A stretch of 64,000 bases of DNA from Blasia pusilla. Lineage: Eukaryota > Marchantiophyta > Marchantiopsida > Blasiales. Position 1 is the stretch's first letter. The number at the start of each line of letters is the position of its first letter. Shown here piece by piece: positions 12,501 through 22,921 of this stretch. The position numbers were made by a program, and so were the translations under genes. The stretch lies in NCBI GenBank assembly GCA_050084515.1, contig CM114272.1:61380001-61444000 (forward strand). Direction: 5' to 3'. Under the pieces are notes generated by a model, which was not told the DNA's origin, did no database searches, and saw nothing but the letters and a program-made list of their open reading frames with translations.

Positions 12501-13119
12501 ACGTTAGCCAAGAGACGAAGTCATCGCGACAACCAGTTAACGTAACGCTAACGCTAACGCTGTATGGTTCACGGTCGCCACCAAGAAAATGCCCTACTGT
12601 GTGTGAGTTCTGGCGTTCTGTCGATTTTGGGTGTAATCCACGAACAGGGTTTGGCCATCTGCCATCTCCAACGGCTGCCGGCGTAAGCAGGATATGGGCC
12701 AAGAGAACGACGAGTACCTGGTAGCTGTGTCCGTAGCCGGGAGGATCGCGGCGAACAACTGGGAGTTCAGAGAATCGGCGGGGAGTTCGATTGAGATCGG
12801 AGCCGGGAAATATTTCTTTTCGAAATTCCCACTGGCGAATAGCTGACGTCCTGACGTTCATTCACATGTGAGCACATCGGCACAGATATGGCGGTGAAGA
12901 AGTGAGTGATGTGAGGGCGTCGACGTTTGGAAGTCATAAGGGTTTCTTGAGGAAGAGAGAAGACGAAGCGGAATAGACGCAAGTCAGTGAAGAAGGTGGA
13001 AAATGACTAGGCAGAAGCGTATACCAGAGAAGTGAAAGTGAAGAGGAAGAGACGCGAGGAAGATCAGCTGAACACCAGTCATTCGTCCGGTGCGTGGCGA
13101 GGCAACCAGAAGAGCCGAT

Positions 13120-13126
13120 TATATAA
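13120..13126 (+). promoter_or_regulatory. TATA box for the 13360 gene
   Basis: TATATAAG begins 240 bp upstream of the ATG at 13360, in a GC-richer context with no competing ATG-led frame. Transcription would start near 13150, giving a leader of about 200 nt. Inference from position and consensus. Confidence 0.5.
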
Positions 13127-13359
13127 GTACTGAAACGTTCTGTGGGCTTGGAAGACTAGAGGGCTAGAGACTTGAGGATCGACGTGCTTTTTCTTTCGAA
13201 GTGAGGAAGCTCTAGAGGGACTCGATTTCGAGCAGAAACCAACTGACCGGAGCCATTCTGTTTCCTCGGAAGGGGATTCCGCATTTGCAGCTGAGCTGAT
13301 CTCGACGAAGCTTAGGTTTGTAAGTAGGAAGGGAGGATACCGAGTGATGGGAGTTTGAG

Positions 13360-13956
13360 ATGGCGGAAGCGGACATGAGCCACAACGGCGACATACACAA
13401 CAGTGCCCATGTGTTGGAGGTTAATCAGCATCAGAAGATGGAGGAATTGTGTCCGAGACCGTCATGTGATAGTCAAAGTGATCAAGAGTCGAGTTTAGGG
13501 CTAGGCTTGGATTCTCGGCAGGAGGAGCAGATTGAGAAGCTGAAAGAGTTCCTATCAGAAGCTGCTATGCGGGGTGATGACGCCGTTACGCAGAGCGACG
13601 CTGATACCGTCAAAGCTCTGGAGAATTTGGAAAACTTGAAGCTATGGACGAAACCCGAAATGGCGGGTTTGGGTGCGCGCCTCGAGTCTGCTGCTCGCGC
13701 GAATTTGGAGATACAAAATCAGGCGTCCTCAGGTTATTACCCCTCGGAGACGGTGTACCTTGAAGACCACACACTGAAGGATGTCCTGGAGGAGACCGTA
13801 TGCACCGGCCATCTTGTGCAGATCCCCTCCAATAGGGCTTCCCCTCGGTCGTCAGAGAATAGCCCATTACGCCCCATCGATGCGGAGTCGGCCTTGAAAG
13901 ATGAGCTCGATTGCCTGTTTCAGGAGAGGGCCGCTAGATTTCGAACTTCTCCGTGA
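13360..13956 (+). CDS. Unidentified acidic protein, N-terminal part
   Basis: The ATG at 13360 has a good plant context (GAGATGGCG). The 198-codon frame is acidic and Ser/Gln/Glu-rich. Residues about 48-95 form a likely amphipathic helix (RQEEQIEKLKEFLSEAA, then ENLENLKLW), followed by Ser/Pro-rich sequence (RASPRSSENSPLRP). No enzyme motif or membrane segment is visible. The frame ends in TGA at 13954, but coding-like sequence continues in another phase (next entry). This is therefore probably one gene with a frameshift or misassembled base near 13950. The only in-range GT...AG pair would make an intron of about 17 nt, too short to splice. Family not recognised. Confidence 0.5.
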   Translation: MAEADMSHNGDIHNSAHVLEVNQHQKMEELCPRPSCDSQSDQESSLGLGLDSRQEEQIEKLKEFLSEAAMRGDDAVTQSDADTVKALENLENLKLWTKPEMAGLGARLESAARANLEIQNQASSGYYPSETVYLEDHTLKDVLEETVCTGHLVQIPSNRASPRSSENSPLRPIDAESALKDELDCLFQERAARFRTSP

Positions 13957-13969
13957 CCGAGCGCCATAG

Positions 13970-14251
13970 GTTCTGCGAGGAGCTTCTTCTCGTGATTTGA
14001 AATGTACCTCGCAGTCGACCAAGACGCCTTGCCGCAGCGAATCTCCGGTGTATTCAGCAAGTCCTGTGGCACTCCGCTGCGCATCTGGAAGAAGCGCTCC
14101 ATCCGCACAGAATCTCCACGCTTCGGAAGGCTTGGTTCTCTGTTTCTTGGAGCCAGCGAGCCTGTCGCTCGACCGGTACTCCTGCGGATATATGCGTAGA
14201 CTTTCACTCAGAGAGCTCTGGAACTGCCCTAGTGATTGTCCTTTTAACATT
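13970..14251 (+). CDS. Probable continuation exon of the 13360 gene
   Basis: In the phase shifted by one from 13360, a stop-free stretch runs from 13970 to a consensus splice donor (AACATT/GTAAGTAG) at 14252. It is Ser-rich and basic (for example SQSTKTPCRSESPVYSASP). The minus strand here is open too, so coding in this sense is an inference from the donor and from continuity with the upstream exon. Confidence 0.35.
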
Positions 14252-15470
14252 GTAAGTAGTTTAGGTTAGAGAGAGAGAGAGATATAGAGAGGACTGTGTA
14301 CATACTTATTCTCCTCCCTGCAGGGGTCTGGGACGAGTTATCACGAGGCATTAAACAGTGAATATTGTCTTTCTGATGGAGGCTTGGATTCGAAGCTGGC
14401 GTGCATATGTTTGACAGGCGAGCGCTAGAGAACGAAGGGTCAGATTTCTCTCATAAAACAATTCGCACACGAATGCAGACGCCCTTCACCCGTCCCCTAC
14501 AACACTTCATTAAAAGTTTGGTGGCAGTGGATCACCGTGCCTGCATCTTTGTAACCACCAACGCACGCAGTCTTGAATGATGTCCAGAGATTTCCTCTCT
14601 CGTTTTCAACAGCCAAGCCAAAAATCGGCGTCGGGGCTGCCTAATGAAAACCCCCATCCCCAAACGAAAGACACATCAACAAGTTCGTTCAATTACCGCA
14701 GTACGCATCAAAATCATTAATCCAGTATACTAGACCCGATAAATCTGCACTCCCAGAACCCCTCCGCACCCGCATCCACTATGCGGCAATCCCTAAGTCA
14801 TCGCCCTACACCCTTTTCACATTCAAACAAACACCTTGTACACACCAACGAACGACTTTCTTCACAGGGCTTATTCCACAACAGCATGCCCCGACGATCT
14901 TCGACGGCGACCCCAGTGTACCGCGGCCTGCCCAGGCAGTCAGTCGGTCGTGCTCCTAGAGCGACCGGCTCGCAGAGGTAGTAACACGTTGTGGGAGACT
15001 TCGTGCCACCTCGAGCGCATGAGTCCCCCCGCAAGGACAGGTCGACGGACGCAAGGACGGACAGACGGACGGACGGACAGTACCAGATCACATCGGCGTC
15101 CCGTCTGGAGCAAGCACGGCATCATGAACACCCGGCTATCTACGGAGCACGCAAGCACAGCGAAGCAGAGCGCCAGTGAATGACAACGACGATGGGAAGA
15201 GTGCCAATTAAAACTCCCACTGTGCGAGAGGTCACTCAACACATTGTCTTCAGAAAATTAATTTTAGGTTTAGATTGGGGTGTAGTCAAAATTATTAACA
15301 CAGAGGGTATCCGAGCAAAGACCCTCGGATAGGACGATCATGTAAACCGTGGATATACATAGTGAGAATACCTTTATTCCATGTATCCGTAGAAAAGCCT
15401 TTTTCTGAATTATTCATTCTTTTATCTATAATATTATTGGAGAGTGTTTTTTTTATTTATTTTTTTATTA
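14252..15470. other. Intron or intergenic sequence with simple repeats
   Basis: Begins with the probable donor at 14252 and a GA microsatellite (about 14265-14285). From 15038 to 15086 lie imperfect GGAC/GACGGACG repeats. The last about 100 bases before 15470 are T-rich. I see no further exon, and whether the 13360 gene continues through this region is unknown. Confidence 0.4.
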
Positions 15471-15559
15471 AACTAGTTGAGATATCACATGGGGAGCATA
15501 TATCTGCCACTGTCATGCCCACCAAGAAGGATATGCATGGCAACTGAACGGATAGGCAG

Positions 15560-16173
15560 ATGTGTGGGGATTACCGACCTATCAATCGGCAGACAAAGTC
15601 CGATAGGTATACCATGCCCACCCTTGAGGAGATCTTTGATGCGATTGATCACGCACAGGTCTTCAATTCATTGGATTTGCAAGCCGGATACCATCAACTG
15701 CGTATCAGATTGAAGGACAGGGAGAAGACAGTATTTTGGGGCATCGATCCTCACGAGAAGGATTGTTTATACCAGTGGCAATTTTACCATTTGGGTTAAA
15801 GAACGCCCCGGCTAAGTTTCAGAGGGTCATGGATAGGATCTTGGCTGGTCTGGATTTTGCTAGGTGTTATATTGATGACATCGTAGTCCTTAGCGCCACG
15901 GTTGAGGAGCATGAGCGACATCTAGAGGAGATGTTTCAAAGATTGCAATTACATGGGCTAAAGCTACATCCAGCCAAGTGCAAGTTCTTCTATGACCAGA
16001 TTGAATACTTGGGTCATACAATATACCAAGGGGGCCTTGGTGTTAACACGAAGGTAGAGGCTATCTCACGCATTCCACGCCCTACAGATGTGAGCCGTGT
16101 TTGCACATTCAAGGATTGGAAAACTTCTATCGACGGTACGTCAAGGGATTCATTTCAATTGCAAAGCCGCTAG
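15560..16173 (+). pseudogene. gypsy reverse transcriptase fragment
   Basis: Two frames (15560-15799 and 15736-16173) overlap across a frameshift near 15790. The second has the YIDDI catalytic box in RCYIDDIVVLS, the thumb-side HGLKLHPAKCKFF, and YLGHTIYQGGLGV. The C-terminal connection and RNase H are deleted. It closely resembles the RT at 35.2-36.1 kb, so both are of the same gypsy lineage. Confidence 0.85.
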
Positions 16174-16193
16174 ATCCCGCTAGAGAGCGGGAT
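16174..16193. repeat. Hairpin at the deletion junction of gypsy 1
   Basis: ATCCCGCT/agag/AGCGGGAT, perfect 8-bp arms, sits exactly where RT sequence gives way to integrase sequence. It may have promoted or resulted from the deletion of RNase H. Confidence 0.4.
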
Positions 16194-16413
16194 TAAATCG
16201 TACAGTTGGCCAGACGGTTCCGTTGGGAGAGGACACATATTTTGAGGGTTTGGAAGGATGGTAGAGTATGCATAGTGCCGCATCCTTCGTAGAGAGCACA
16301 ACTAGTACATCATGCCCATGAAGAGTTGGGTCACTTTGGGATGAAGCGAACGTACAACTTGCTCCAGATTCAGTATTGGTGGTGAGGCATGCAGACTGAC
16401 GTTCAGCACTTTG

Positions 16414-16850
16414 TGTGAGAAAATAGAAAGTGACGAAATCACTAAAATCTTAAAAAAACTTAGAGATACAAAGTGGTCTAGTCCGTCCGTGCGCTCACAG
16501 AAGAGCTTCGATGGAACGTGAACATGGAGATAACTCGACATACGAGAATGCGCTATCACTGCGGCTCCGGACAATTTCGGGAAACTAGGGTTTTTACCTA
16601 TTTTTATTCATTTCTATTAATATAACATTTTTGAGTTTTATCTAACCTTAAATAAGATTTTATCTAAACCTATATATCTAAAAATTTAGGGTTAGATAAA
16701 TCCTAGTAACGCTACTCCATAAACCACCTACGTCATATAACTATGACTCTTTCAACGTCTAAGTCGGAACCATCAATCTAGGCTTCTCTTCATACAAGGG
16801 GGCCGATCAGATTAATGGTGCTCAGAGAAGTGGATATTGAGAAACCAACA
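16414..16850 (-). repeat. Ty1/copia 3' LTR
   Basis: 437 bp, starting TG and ending CA on the plus strand as shown. It abuts a G-rich polypurine tract (minus strand TGAGGGGGGG, 16851-16860). Its first about 215 bp match 48345-48557, next to the primer-binding site, identifying it as the same LTR. The outer edge (16413/16414) is in gypsy 1 integrase sequence. Confidence 0.85.
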
Positions 16851-16862
16851 CCCCCCCTCAAT
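16851..16862 (-). promoter_or_regulatory. Copia polypurine tract
   Basis: A run of C on the plus strand (G on the coding strand) lies directly inside the LTR and precedes the stop-side end of the RNase H frame. This is the expected plus-strand primer position. Confidence 0.7.
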
Positions 16863-16924
16863 ATCCACTCTCATATGGACTACTGTCTTGGACCTATGCC
16901 AAGACCCTTCAGATGTCCGTGAAG

Positions 16925-17641
16925 CTAATCTCCGCTTAAAGCTTTCGTGAAGATGTCTGCACGATTATCCTCTGTTGGACAATAGACTAACTTCAAAACC
17001 TCTCTCGAGATCAATTCACGAACCAAATGATATTGGATCTCTATGTGCTTTGTACGAGCATGAAACACGGGATTATGTGCTATGGCAATGCAACTCTGAT
17101 TGTCACACCATATTACAGTAGCATTTCCTGGTGCTTCTCCTATGTCCTCCAATATCCATCTCAACCATACTGCTTCACAAGAAGCATAACAAGTCGTCTT
17201 GTACTCTGCCTCGATAGAAGAAAGAGCCATTGTAGGTTGCTTCTTGCTGACCCATCACACCACACCTGATCCTACCAAGAAGCAATAATCCAAAACTGAT
17301 CTCCGAGAATCTGAATCTCCTACCCAATCCGAGTCACAAAAAGATGTCATTTCCGTCCGTGCTCCATAGGTGATGCCGTACTCGATAGTGCCTTTGATGT
17401 ACTTCAACACACACATCCCTGCCTTCCAATGGTTCTTACGAGGCTTAGTTGAGAACCTACTCAACACTCCCACAGCGAAGCTAATGTTTGGTCTTGTGTT
17501 ACACAAAAATATCAAACTGCCTACAAGCTTTTTGTACGACTTCTCATCTACCAATGGTGAAACATCCTCCATCGAGAGTTTCAACTCTACCTCCATTGGC
17601 GAGACCACTACCTTACACTCGGTCATCCCGAATGCCTTCAA
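16925..17641 (-). pseudogene. copia RNase H and RT C-terminal region
   Basis: Two minus-strand frames (17641-17255 and 17230-16925) separated by a frameshift or stop. The first carries the RT-RNase H linker typical of copia (YKKLVGSLIFLCNTRPNISF, and YIKGTIEYGITY) and the start of RNase H (FCDSDWVGDSDSRRS). The second has ALSSIEAEY, WCDNQSCIAIAHNP, HARTKHIEIQYHLVRE and the C-terminal DIFTKAL. It is continuous in order with the RT at 17649-18433. Confidence 0.9.
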
Positions 17642-17648
17642 GATTTCT

Positions 17649-18433
17649 CTAGCATACTTTTTGCTGAGAGAGAAAGATAGAATCTAACTGTTGCCAAATC
17701 TCCAGCCCTATAAAGTAGTGCAAAAGACCTAAACCTGACATTTCAAACTCAGATTTCAACACTCCCTTCATTTCCTCTATTTTCTTATTGTGGTCTCCTA
17801 TGATGATGAGATCATCCATATACAGGACTATCAACGTATACATCCCATCTTCGCAAAACATATACAAATTTGCTTCTGACGGACTCTTGATGAGACCCTT
17901 CTCTTGAAAGAATGTATCTATTCGTTGATACCATGCCCTTGGGGCTTGCTTCAACCCATACAATGCTCGATGAAGTAAACACACGTTCTCTTCTGATCCG
18001 GGTGTCTCAAAACCTTGTGGTTGAGATACATACACCTCCTCCTTGAGACTCTCGTTCAGAAAGGCAAACTTCATATCGTATTGGTATACAAGCCAACGTC
18101 TTGTTCCTGCAACCGCTAGAATAATTCGAATGGTTGTCATCCTTACAGTAGGAACAAAAGTCTCATAGTAGTCAAAACCTTTGATTTGTGAGCATCCTTG
18201 TTCAACCAACCTCGCTTTGAATTTATCCAATGTACCGTCCGACTTGTACTTGGTCTTGTACACCCACTTGGTACGTATTATCTTCCTGTCCTTCGGCTTC
18301 TCAACCAAAGTTCAAGTTTCATTTCTTTGAATAGCGTCCATCTCCATCTGCATGGCCTCTCTCCATTGAGGATGAGCAAGGGCCTTATCCAAGCATGATG
18401 GCTCTTCCACCTTCAAGACCTGTGTCATCAAGG
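17649..18433 (-). pseudogene. copia reverse transcriptase (N-terminal edge cut by insertion)
   Basis: Reading leftward: HPQWREAMQMEMDAI, then one in-frame TGA before TLVEKPKDRKIIRTKWVYK, KARLVEQGCSQ, the AFLNESLKEEVYVSQPQGF motif and the catalytic YMDDLIIIG box near residue 160. The N-terminal end stops at 18433, where the Mutator-like element begins. The preceding residues of the same polyprotein, ending ...HLVNMALM, are found at 45793 and above. The frame therefore continues across the 27-kb insertion. Confidence 0.9.
18425..18433. repeat. 9-bp target-site duplication, left copy
   Basis: TCATCAAGG at 18425-18433 is repeated exactly at 45793-45801. Both copies lie inside the copia coding sequence at the same codon position. 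Nine base pairs is the characteristic duplication length of Mutator-like elements. Confidence 0.9.
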
Positions 18434-18500
18434 GAGGTGCGGTAAGAGGAGAGGAAGAGAGGAAGAGAGGAGAGAGGAAACTACCTTCAACCCAAAGAGA
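18434..18500 (+). repeat. Left terminal inverted repeat of the Mutator-like element
   Basis: Begins GAGGTGCGGTAAG and continues with a GA-rich purine tract that matches, inverted, the CT-rich tract at 45735-45770. The low complexity of the tract weakens the match. The exact 9-bp duplication immediately outside is the stronger evidence. Confidence 0.65.
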
Positions 18501-19474
18501 TACTTTTTTTAAGAGAGTTTCCTATGATTTGAAGAGAGTTTCCGTTGGGTTGAAGAGAGGAAACTTTTGTGGGATTTTTTTTGCTTTTTTCTTCTCAGTT
18601 CTTAAGCACTCCCATAATTTTTCTTTCCTCTTCAAAATTTTGGCAACCCATTTGAGTCCGAGGAGTTGCAAATTGCACAAAATTTAGAAAACTGAAAAAT
18701 CAGTGGAATCATAAGTGTGGAACCAATGACTTTTTCCATCCAAGTTCTGGAAGAAATCTATCATTTTCCTGGGAAGTTGAAGAAATTGGAAAAATGAAAT
18801 CATTAAAACCTCATTTTGCATCCTCAAATTGGATTGTTTAAAATACTTCGCACTTCTTTGAGGGACAAAATTGGTTGGTGGATTCCTACTCCTACCTCCA
18901 ACTCTCTTAAAACTACAAGCAACATATAGTACATGTGCTTACAAGGGAAATACCTTTTGCCACTTGTCTCTCTTTAGATAAAGTCCTCACATGAACATGT
19001 GGGAACGCAACAAATGTGCATCACATACACCCATGTGACATTTGAATTTACAATGTTCTTCTTGACCTAATACATCCTTTCTATTCCATTGCCACTTTGG
19101 ACATCTTTCATTGCGATGATCTCCATTTTTGCCTCCCGAGCTGATGCAATTCGCTTTGCTCTCTCCACCGTTGGCCTACACCTTCTGTTTCTCTTCACCC
19201 GATTTCTAGACTCAAACAAAAATAGTGGATTGAGATCATCCATCTTCTCTGGGTACATGTTGACATCAATCTTGGGTTGAATAAAAAATGCGAAAATCTC
19301 TATAATGCGAACATGCTCCAAACTTCCTCCATCTACGAGTCTGAAACCGGCACTTGTAAGATTTTCCACTTCGTCTTGAGTGCAATTCGTACCTGCGGCA
19401 ATGGGCCAAATCGTGGGGATATGCCCCAAGACTCCAATGGCAGGCGGATAAGCCTTGTGGAAAGCGCAAGATTC
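18434..19474 (-). pseudogene. Truncated duplicate of the transposase 3' end (SWIM region)
   Basis: This copy matches 20476-21535 in order: purine-rich end, 3' untranslated region, SWIM-type zinc finger (CSCEDF near 18980 and FPCKHMYYMLL), then NRVKRNRRCRPTVERAKRIA, and CTQDEVENLTS. It stops abruptly at about 19474, where sequence related to the gypsy pre-protease region begins. One stop lies just after CEDFI. Confidence 0.75.
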
Positions 19475-20475
19475 ATTTGGGTCCTCTTCCATATTATGGC
19501 ATTGAGGTTACCCGATGTTGGATCCATGACATCGACATCATATGGAGTAGCCAAAGATCTGAAGGATCATGGTTGGATGTGAGGGGTTGCCCAATTGGAG
19601 GTCGCCATAGTTGTGATGCGTGGAGCAGCCGTAGAGTTGGATCCACAGCGAGGGGAAGCCAGAAAACAGACTAGGCTTCCTCAGTCTTTCACATTGTTCA
19701 AAGCGATGGGACCCCATCGATGGGTCCTCATCAAAGTTCCTAAAGAGTTGGTGATGTTGTTGGTGTGCGAGCACGGAGGGTGATGGGAGAAGCGAGGACG
19801 AAGACTCTTATTGTTGATGCTCAGGAGGGGCATGTGTCGAGCACGTTGTTTGTGGGGGGGGGGGCACCATTGTGTACCGCACTCCTTTATTTTTTGCTTC
19901 TGATGTTATGACGTTGGGAGGTACACCCGTCGAGACTTTTCGGCTGGTCGCTTCACTATGTGAGCATGGAGTTGGAGTTCTTGCATCACGTTCAAAGGTG
20001 ATTGTAGAGGAGGTAATGGACTTGCCCTTGGAGCGGATGCTCGGGCCGTCCACGTCATATTCATGGGAGGCTGCGGCTGCTAGGATGGCAGAGATGCCCG
20101 CTAGACCGGCGATAGAGCGTGCCATGGCATTCTCCTGGTATTGTGTTGCTAGATAATCAAGGAAAGGTCTTCTAGTTGGTGAGTCTCGGAGGTAGAGCTT
20201 TTAGTCCACAACGCGTCTTCTTGGATTCACGAGCGGAACCCCTGATGTTGGGGAAAGCGTCATTCACAGGATTGGGCTTGACGAGAGCCGATATGGAGCG
20301 TTTTCCATTCCGGATACAAACATCCTTGGGTGGAGCGAGTACCACACAATATATCACCCGACATGAGGTCATGGTGAGGATTCGCCTAGACATCCTACAG
20401 ATGAGTCCGTGGTGTGAGCCAAGGCGATAGTGACTGATGCAGAGTCCTACGACGTCTTGGTTGGTGGAGCAATGT
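19475..20475 (+). mobile_element. gypsy fragment (gag-to-protease region) between two element ends
   Basis: The plus strand here matches about 32.7-33.57 kb of gypsy 2: AAVELDPQRGEARKQ near 19625, then a block like ATLCERVGV (here ASLCEHGVGVL), then the protease-like VFLDSR and the shared block FRIQTSLGGAS near 20310. The fragment ends at about 20475, directly against the second purine-rich element end. No LTR is attached. Partial duplication or template switching could explain it. Confidence 0.7.
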
Positions 20476-22383
20476 TGAGGTGCGGTAAGGGGAGAGGAAG
20501 AGAGGAGAGAGGAAACTACCTTCAACCCAAAGAGATACTTTTTTTAAGAGAGTTTCCTATGATTTGAAGAGAGTTTCGTTGGGTTGAAGAAAGGAAATTT
20601 TTTGTGATTTTTTTTTTTAAAAAAATTTCTCAATTTTTAATCACTTCCACATTTTTTTTTTCCTCTTCCATATTTTGGCAACCCATCTGAGTCCGACGAG
20701 TTGCAATTTTCAGAAAATTAGAAAACTAAAAAATTGGTGGAATCATGAGTGTGGAACCAATCACTTTTTCCATCCAAGGTTTGGGAAAAATCTATCATTT
20801 GCCTTGGGCTCAATAGAGTTCAAGCTCAAAGTGAAGGTTTTGGAAAATGAAAGTACAATCTAAAACCTTATTTTGCATCCTCAAAGTGGTTTGTGAAGAA
20901 TACTTCACACTTCTTTGAGGGACAAAATTGGTTGGTGGATTCCTACTCCTACCTCCGACTCTCTTAAAACTACAAGCAACACATAGTATATGTGCTTACA
21001 AGGGAAATACCTTTTGCCACTTGTCTCTCTTTGGACAAAGTCATCACATGAACATGTGGGAAAGCAACAGATGTGCATCACATACACCCCTGTGACATTT
21101 GAATTTACAGTGTTGTTCCTAACCCAATACATCCTTCCTATTCCATTGCCACTTTTGACATCTTTTGTGGCGATGATCTCCATTTTTTACTCTCGAGCTG
21201 ATGCGATTCGCTTTGCTCTCTCCACCGTTGGCCTACACATTCTGTTTCTCTTCACCCCATTTCTAGACTCAAACAGAAATAGTGGATTGAGATCATCCAC
21301 CTACTCCGGGTACATGTTGACATAAATCTTGGGTTGAATACAAAATGCAAAGGTCTATGTAATGCAAACATGCTCCAAACTTCCTCCCTCTACGAGTCTG
21401 AAACTGACACTTGTAAGATTTTCCACTTCGTCTTGAGTGCAATTCGTACCTGCGGCAATGGGCCAAATCGTGGGGATATGCCCCAAGGCTCCAATGGCAG
21501 GCGGATAAGACTTGTGGAAAGCGCAAGATTCATTTCGGCAGAAGAAGTACTTCAATTGATCCTCGGTCCTCATGAAACGATCAAAGGTTTTGAGTCCCCA
21601 AAACCTAGGCAGTGGTCGTCTAGTCCTTGTACAGTTCTTATTTAGGAAAGTGCCGCATGCTCTCCTAATGCCATCAGATCCAGCCTTGCAAGTGGGTCCA
21701 CGTCCAGGGTTGCTCCGAGATATATGCCACCATTTCAGGTTGCAATCCACCTCCATGACCAGAATCCCATATTGTTGAACCACCCCAGCCACCGGATGTT
21801 GCAAACTTCCACCAACGGAGGGCTTTTGAAATAAAACATTCACTGATTTTGGAGAAGTTACTCCATCACGGATTTGGGAGCAATCCGGGGTTCCCGAATA
21901 CCTGGGCGGCGTAATTTGCTCATCCAAATCAATCACCGGATTCGTTCCTAGATGCTACCTCTTCATCTGCCTGAAGTCAAGATACTTATCTTGTCTCCAT
22001 GAGTCTCGCTCGAACTGCTCTACCACCATCTGTATGGGACGTCTTGAAACGCGTCCACGAATATCCCCACCAATGGGTACGTCTTGCTCGAGGGGAGTTC
22101 CTGCTACGCACCGGTTGAAGGCTTCCACATAGAGTTTCTCATCACCATATCTCATAGCCGCCCTGACATAGAGCTCGTAGATCGAAGACCCCCTTCCTTT
22201 TGTTATGCCTTTTGTGAGGAAGATATGGGATGCTGCAGACTGTAGCATTGCTCTTGCGTGGTCTTGTTGGCATGCCTCCACAAGTGAAATTATTTGGCAT
22301 GCTTGTGACAACCTCCAAGAGGAATGAACACTTTCCGCTCCACTTGTGTTGGGGCAAAGGGCATTTTCATGAATGTTCGATCC
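20476..22383 (-). pseudogene. MULE transposase copy A, 3' exon with SWIM zinc finger
   Basis: On the minus strand the exon starts after a consensus acceptor (CGTTGCAG) at 22384, with GSNIHENALCPNTSGAESVH, a segment that resembles the 'N..aEs.Hss' region following the catalytic domain in SWIM-type transposases. It continues through YVRAAMRYGDEKLYVEAFNR and VEQFERDSWRQDKYLDFRQM. At 21183-20905 lies a SWIM finger: CSCDDF, then FPCKHIYYVLL (CxC...CxH). SWIM fingers at the C-terminus are typical of MULE transposases. At least two in-frame stops and a frameshift (about 21950, 21352, 21185) break it. Confidence 0.75.
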
Positions 22384-22921
22384 CTGCAACGACGGCAATG
22401 TGAGGAGGGAACGAAAATAGCTCAAAGTCAAAGAAATAAGTTATTTGTCGGAACCAGACGGGTTGCAAGGCCGAGGCATCCCATGAACAACTCTGCGACC
22501 TGTCAATTCCTGACGTGTTGCAACACCCAGGAACCACCTAGTGCAATCCGTCCGATTCCGACGGGTTGCAAGTAAATTTGGCCATGCGATTTGCACCCCG
22601 TCCTTTTTCGACTGGTAACACACTCAGGAAACCCGTCAACCCGTCTGATTCCGACTGGTTGCACACTCTAGAAACCCGTCAACCCGTCGGATTCCGACGG
22701 GTTGCAAGTAAATTTGGCCATGCGACTTGCAACCCATCGATTTTCGACTGGTTGCACACTCAGGAAACCCGTCGATAAGCGCGGGTTGAACACTCATGAA
22801 ACCTGTTGCATCCGACAAGTTGCTTGGTTTCTTCAGTTTGATATCCCTATAGTGCCTACGCTTCTCAACTTTAGCTGCAACTTTTCAAACAATTTTCAGC
22901 GAGACAAATTAGTGAACTCAC
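22384..22921 (-). other. Intron of transposase copy A, filled with palindromes
   Basis: The donor (GGGAG/GTGAGTTC at 22921) and acceptor (TTGCAG/GGATCG at 22384) are consensus and keep the phase (…MRE/GSN…). Between 22465 and 22830 the intron carries six or more copies or half-copies of the CAACCCGTCGGA…TCCGACGGGTTG palindrome. The homologous intron of copy B (25.39-25.9 kb) has them too. Confidence 0.75.
22465..22830. repeat. Palindrome array 1 (in transposase copy A intron)
   Basis: Clear full copies lie at 22546-22571 and 22681-22706. Half-copies and variants lie at 22453-22475, 22497-22515, 22630-22650 and 22795-22825. Arms are 10-13 bp around a one- or two-base centre. Confidence 0.85.

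Larger units (their letters stand above)
15475..16413 (+). mobile_element. Ty3/gypsy element 1, left half (truncated RT, then integrase zinc finger)
   Basis: Homology starts abruptly at about 15475 in RT. Recognisable parts are the RT palm (MCGDYRPINRQT at 15560, SLDLQAGYHQLR, then the catalytic CYIDDI motif near 15865 and HPAKCKFF near 15970). An internal deletion at about 16170-16195 follows, then the integrase HHCC zinc-finger region (HILRVWKDGRV, HHAHEELGHFGMKR) up to 16413. At 16414 the copia LTR begins. The rest of the integrase resumes at about 49467, so the two are halves of one element. The 5' LTR, gag and protease are missing. Stops and frameshifts make it inactive. Confidence 0.85.

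Noticed and set aside
12433-12861. 142-codon minus-strand open frame
   Set aside because: Low-complexity and simple-repeat composition, no motif, and no promoter or splice signals. Probably a chance frame in a GC-richer promoter region.
14781-15242. Several overlapping frames on both strands of 60-115 codons
   Set aside because: They span GGAC simple repeats that are open in all phases. No protein-like motif.
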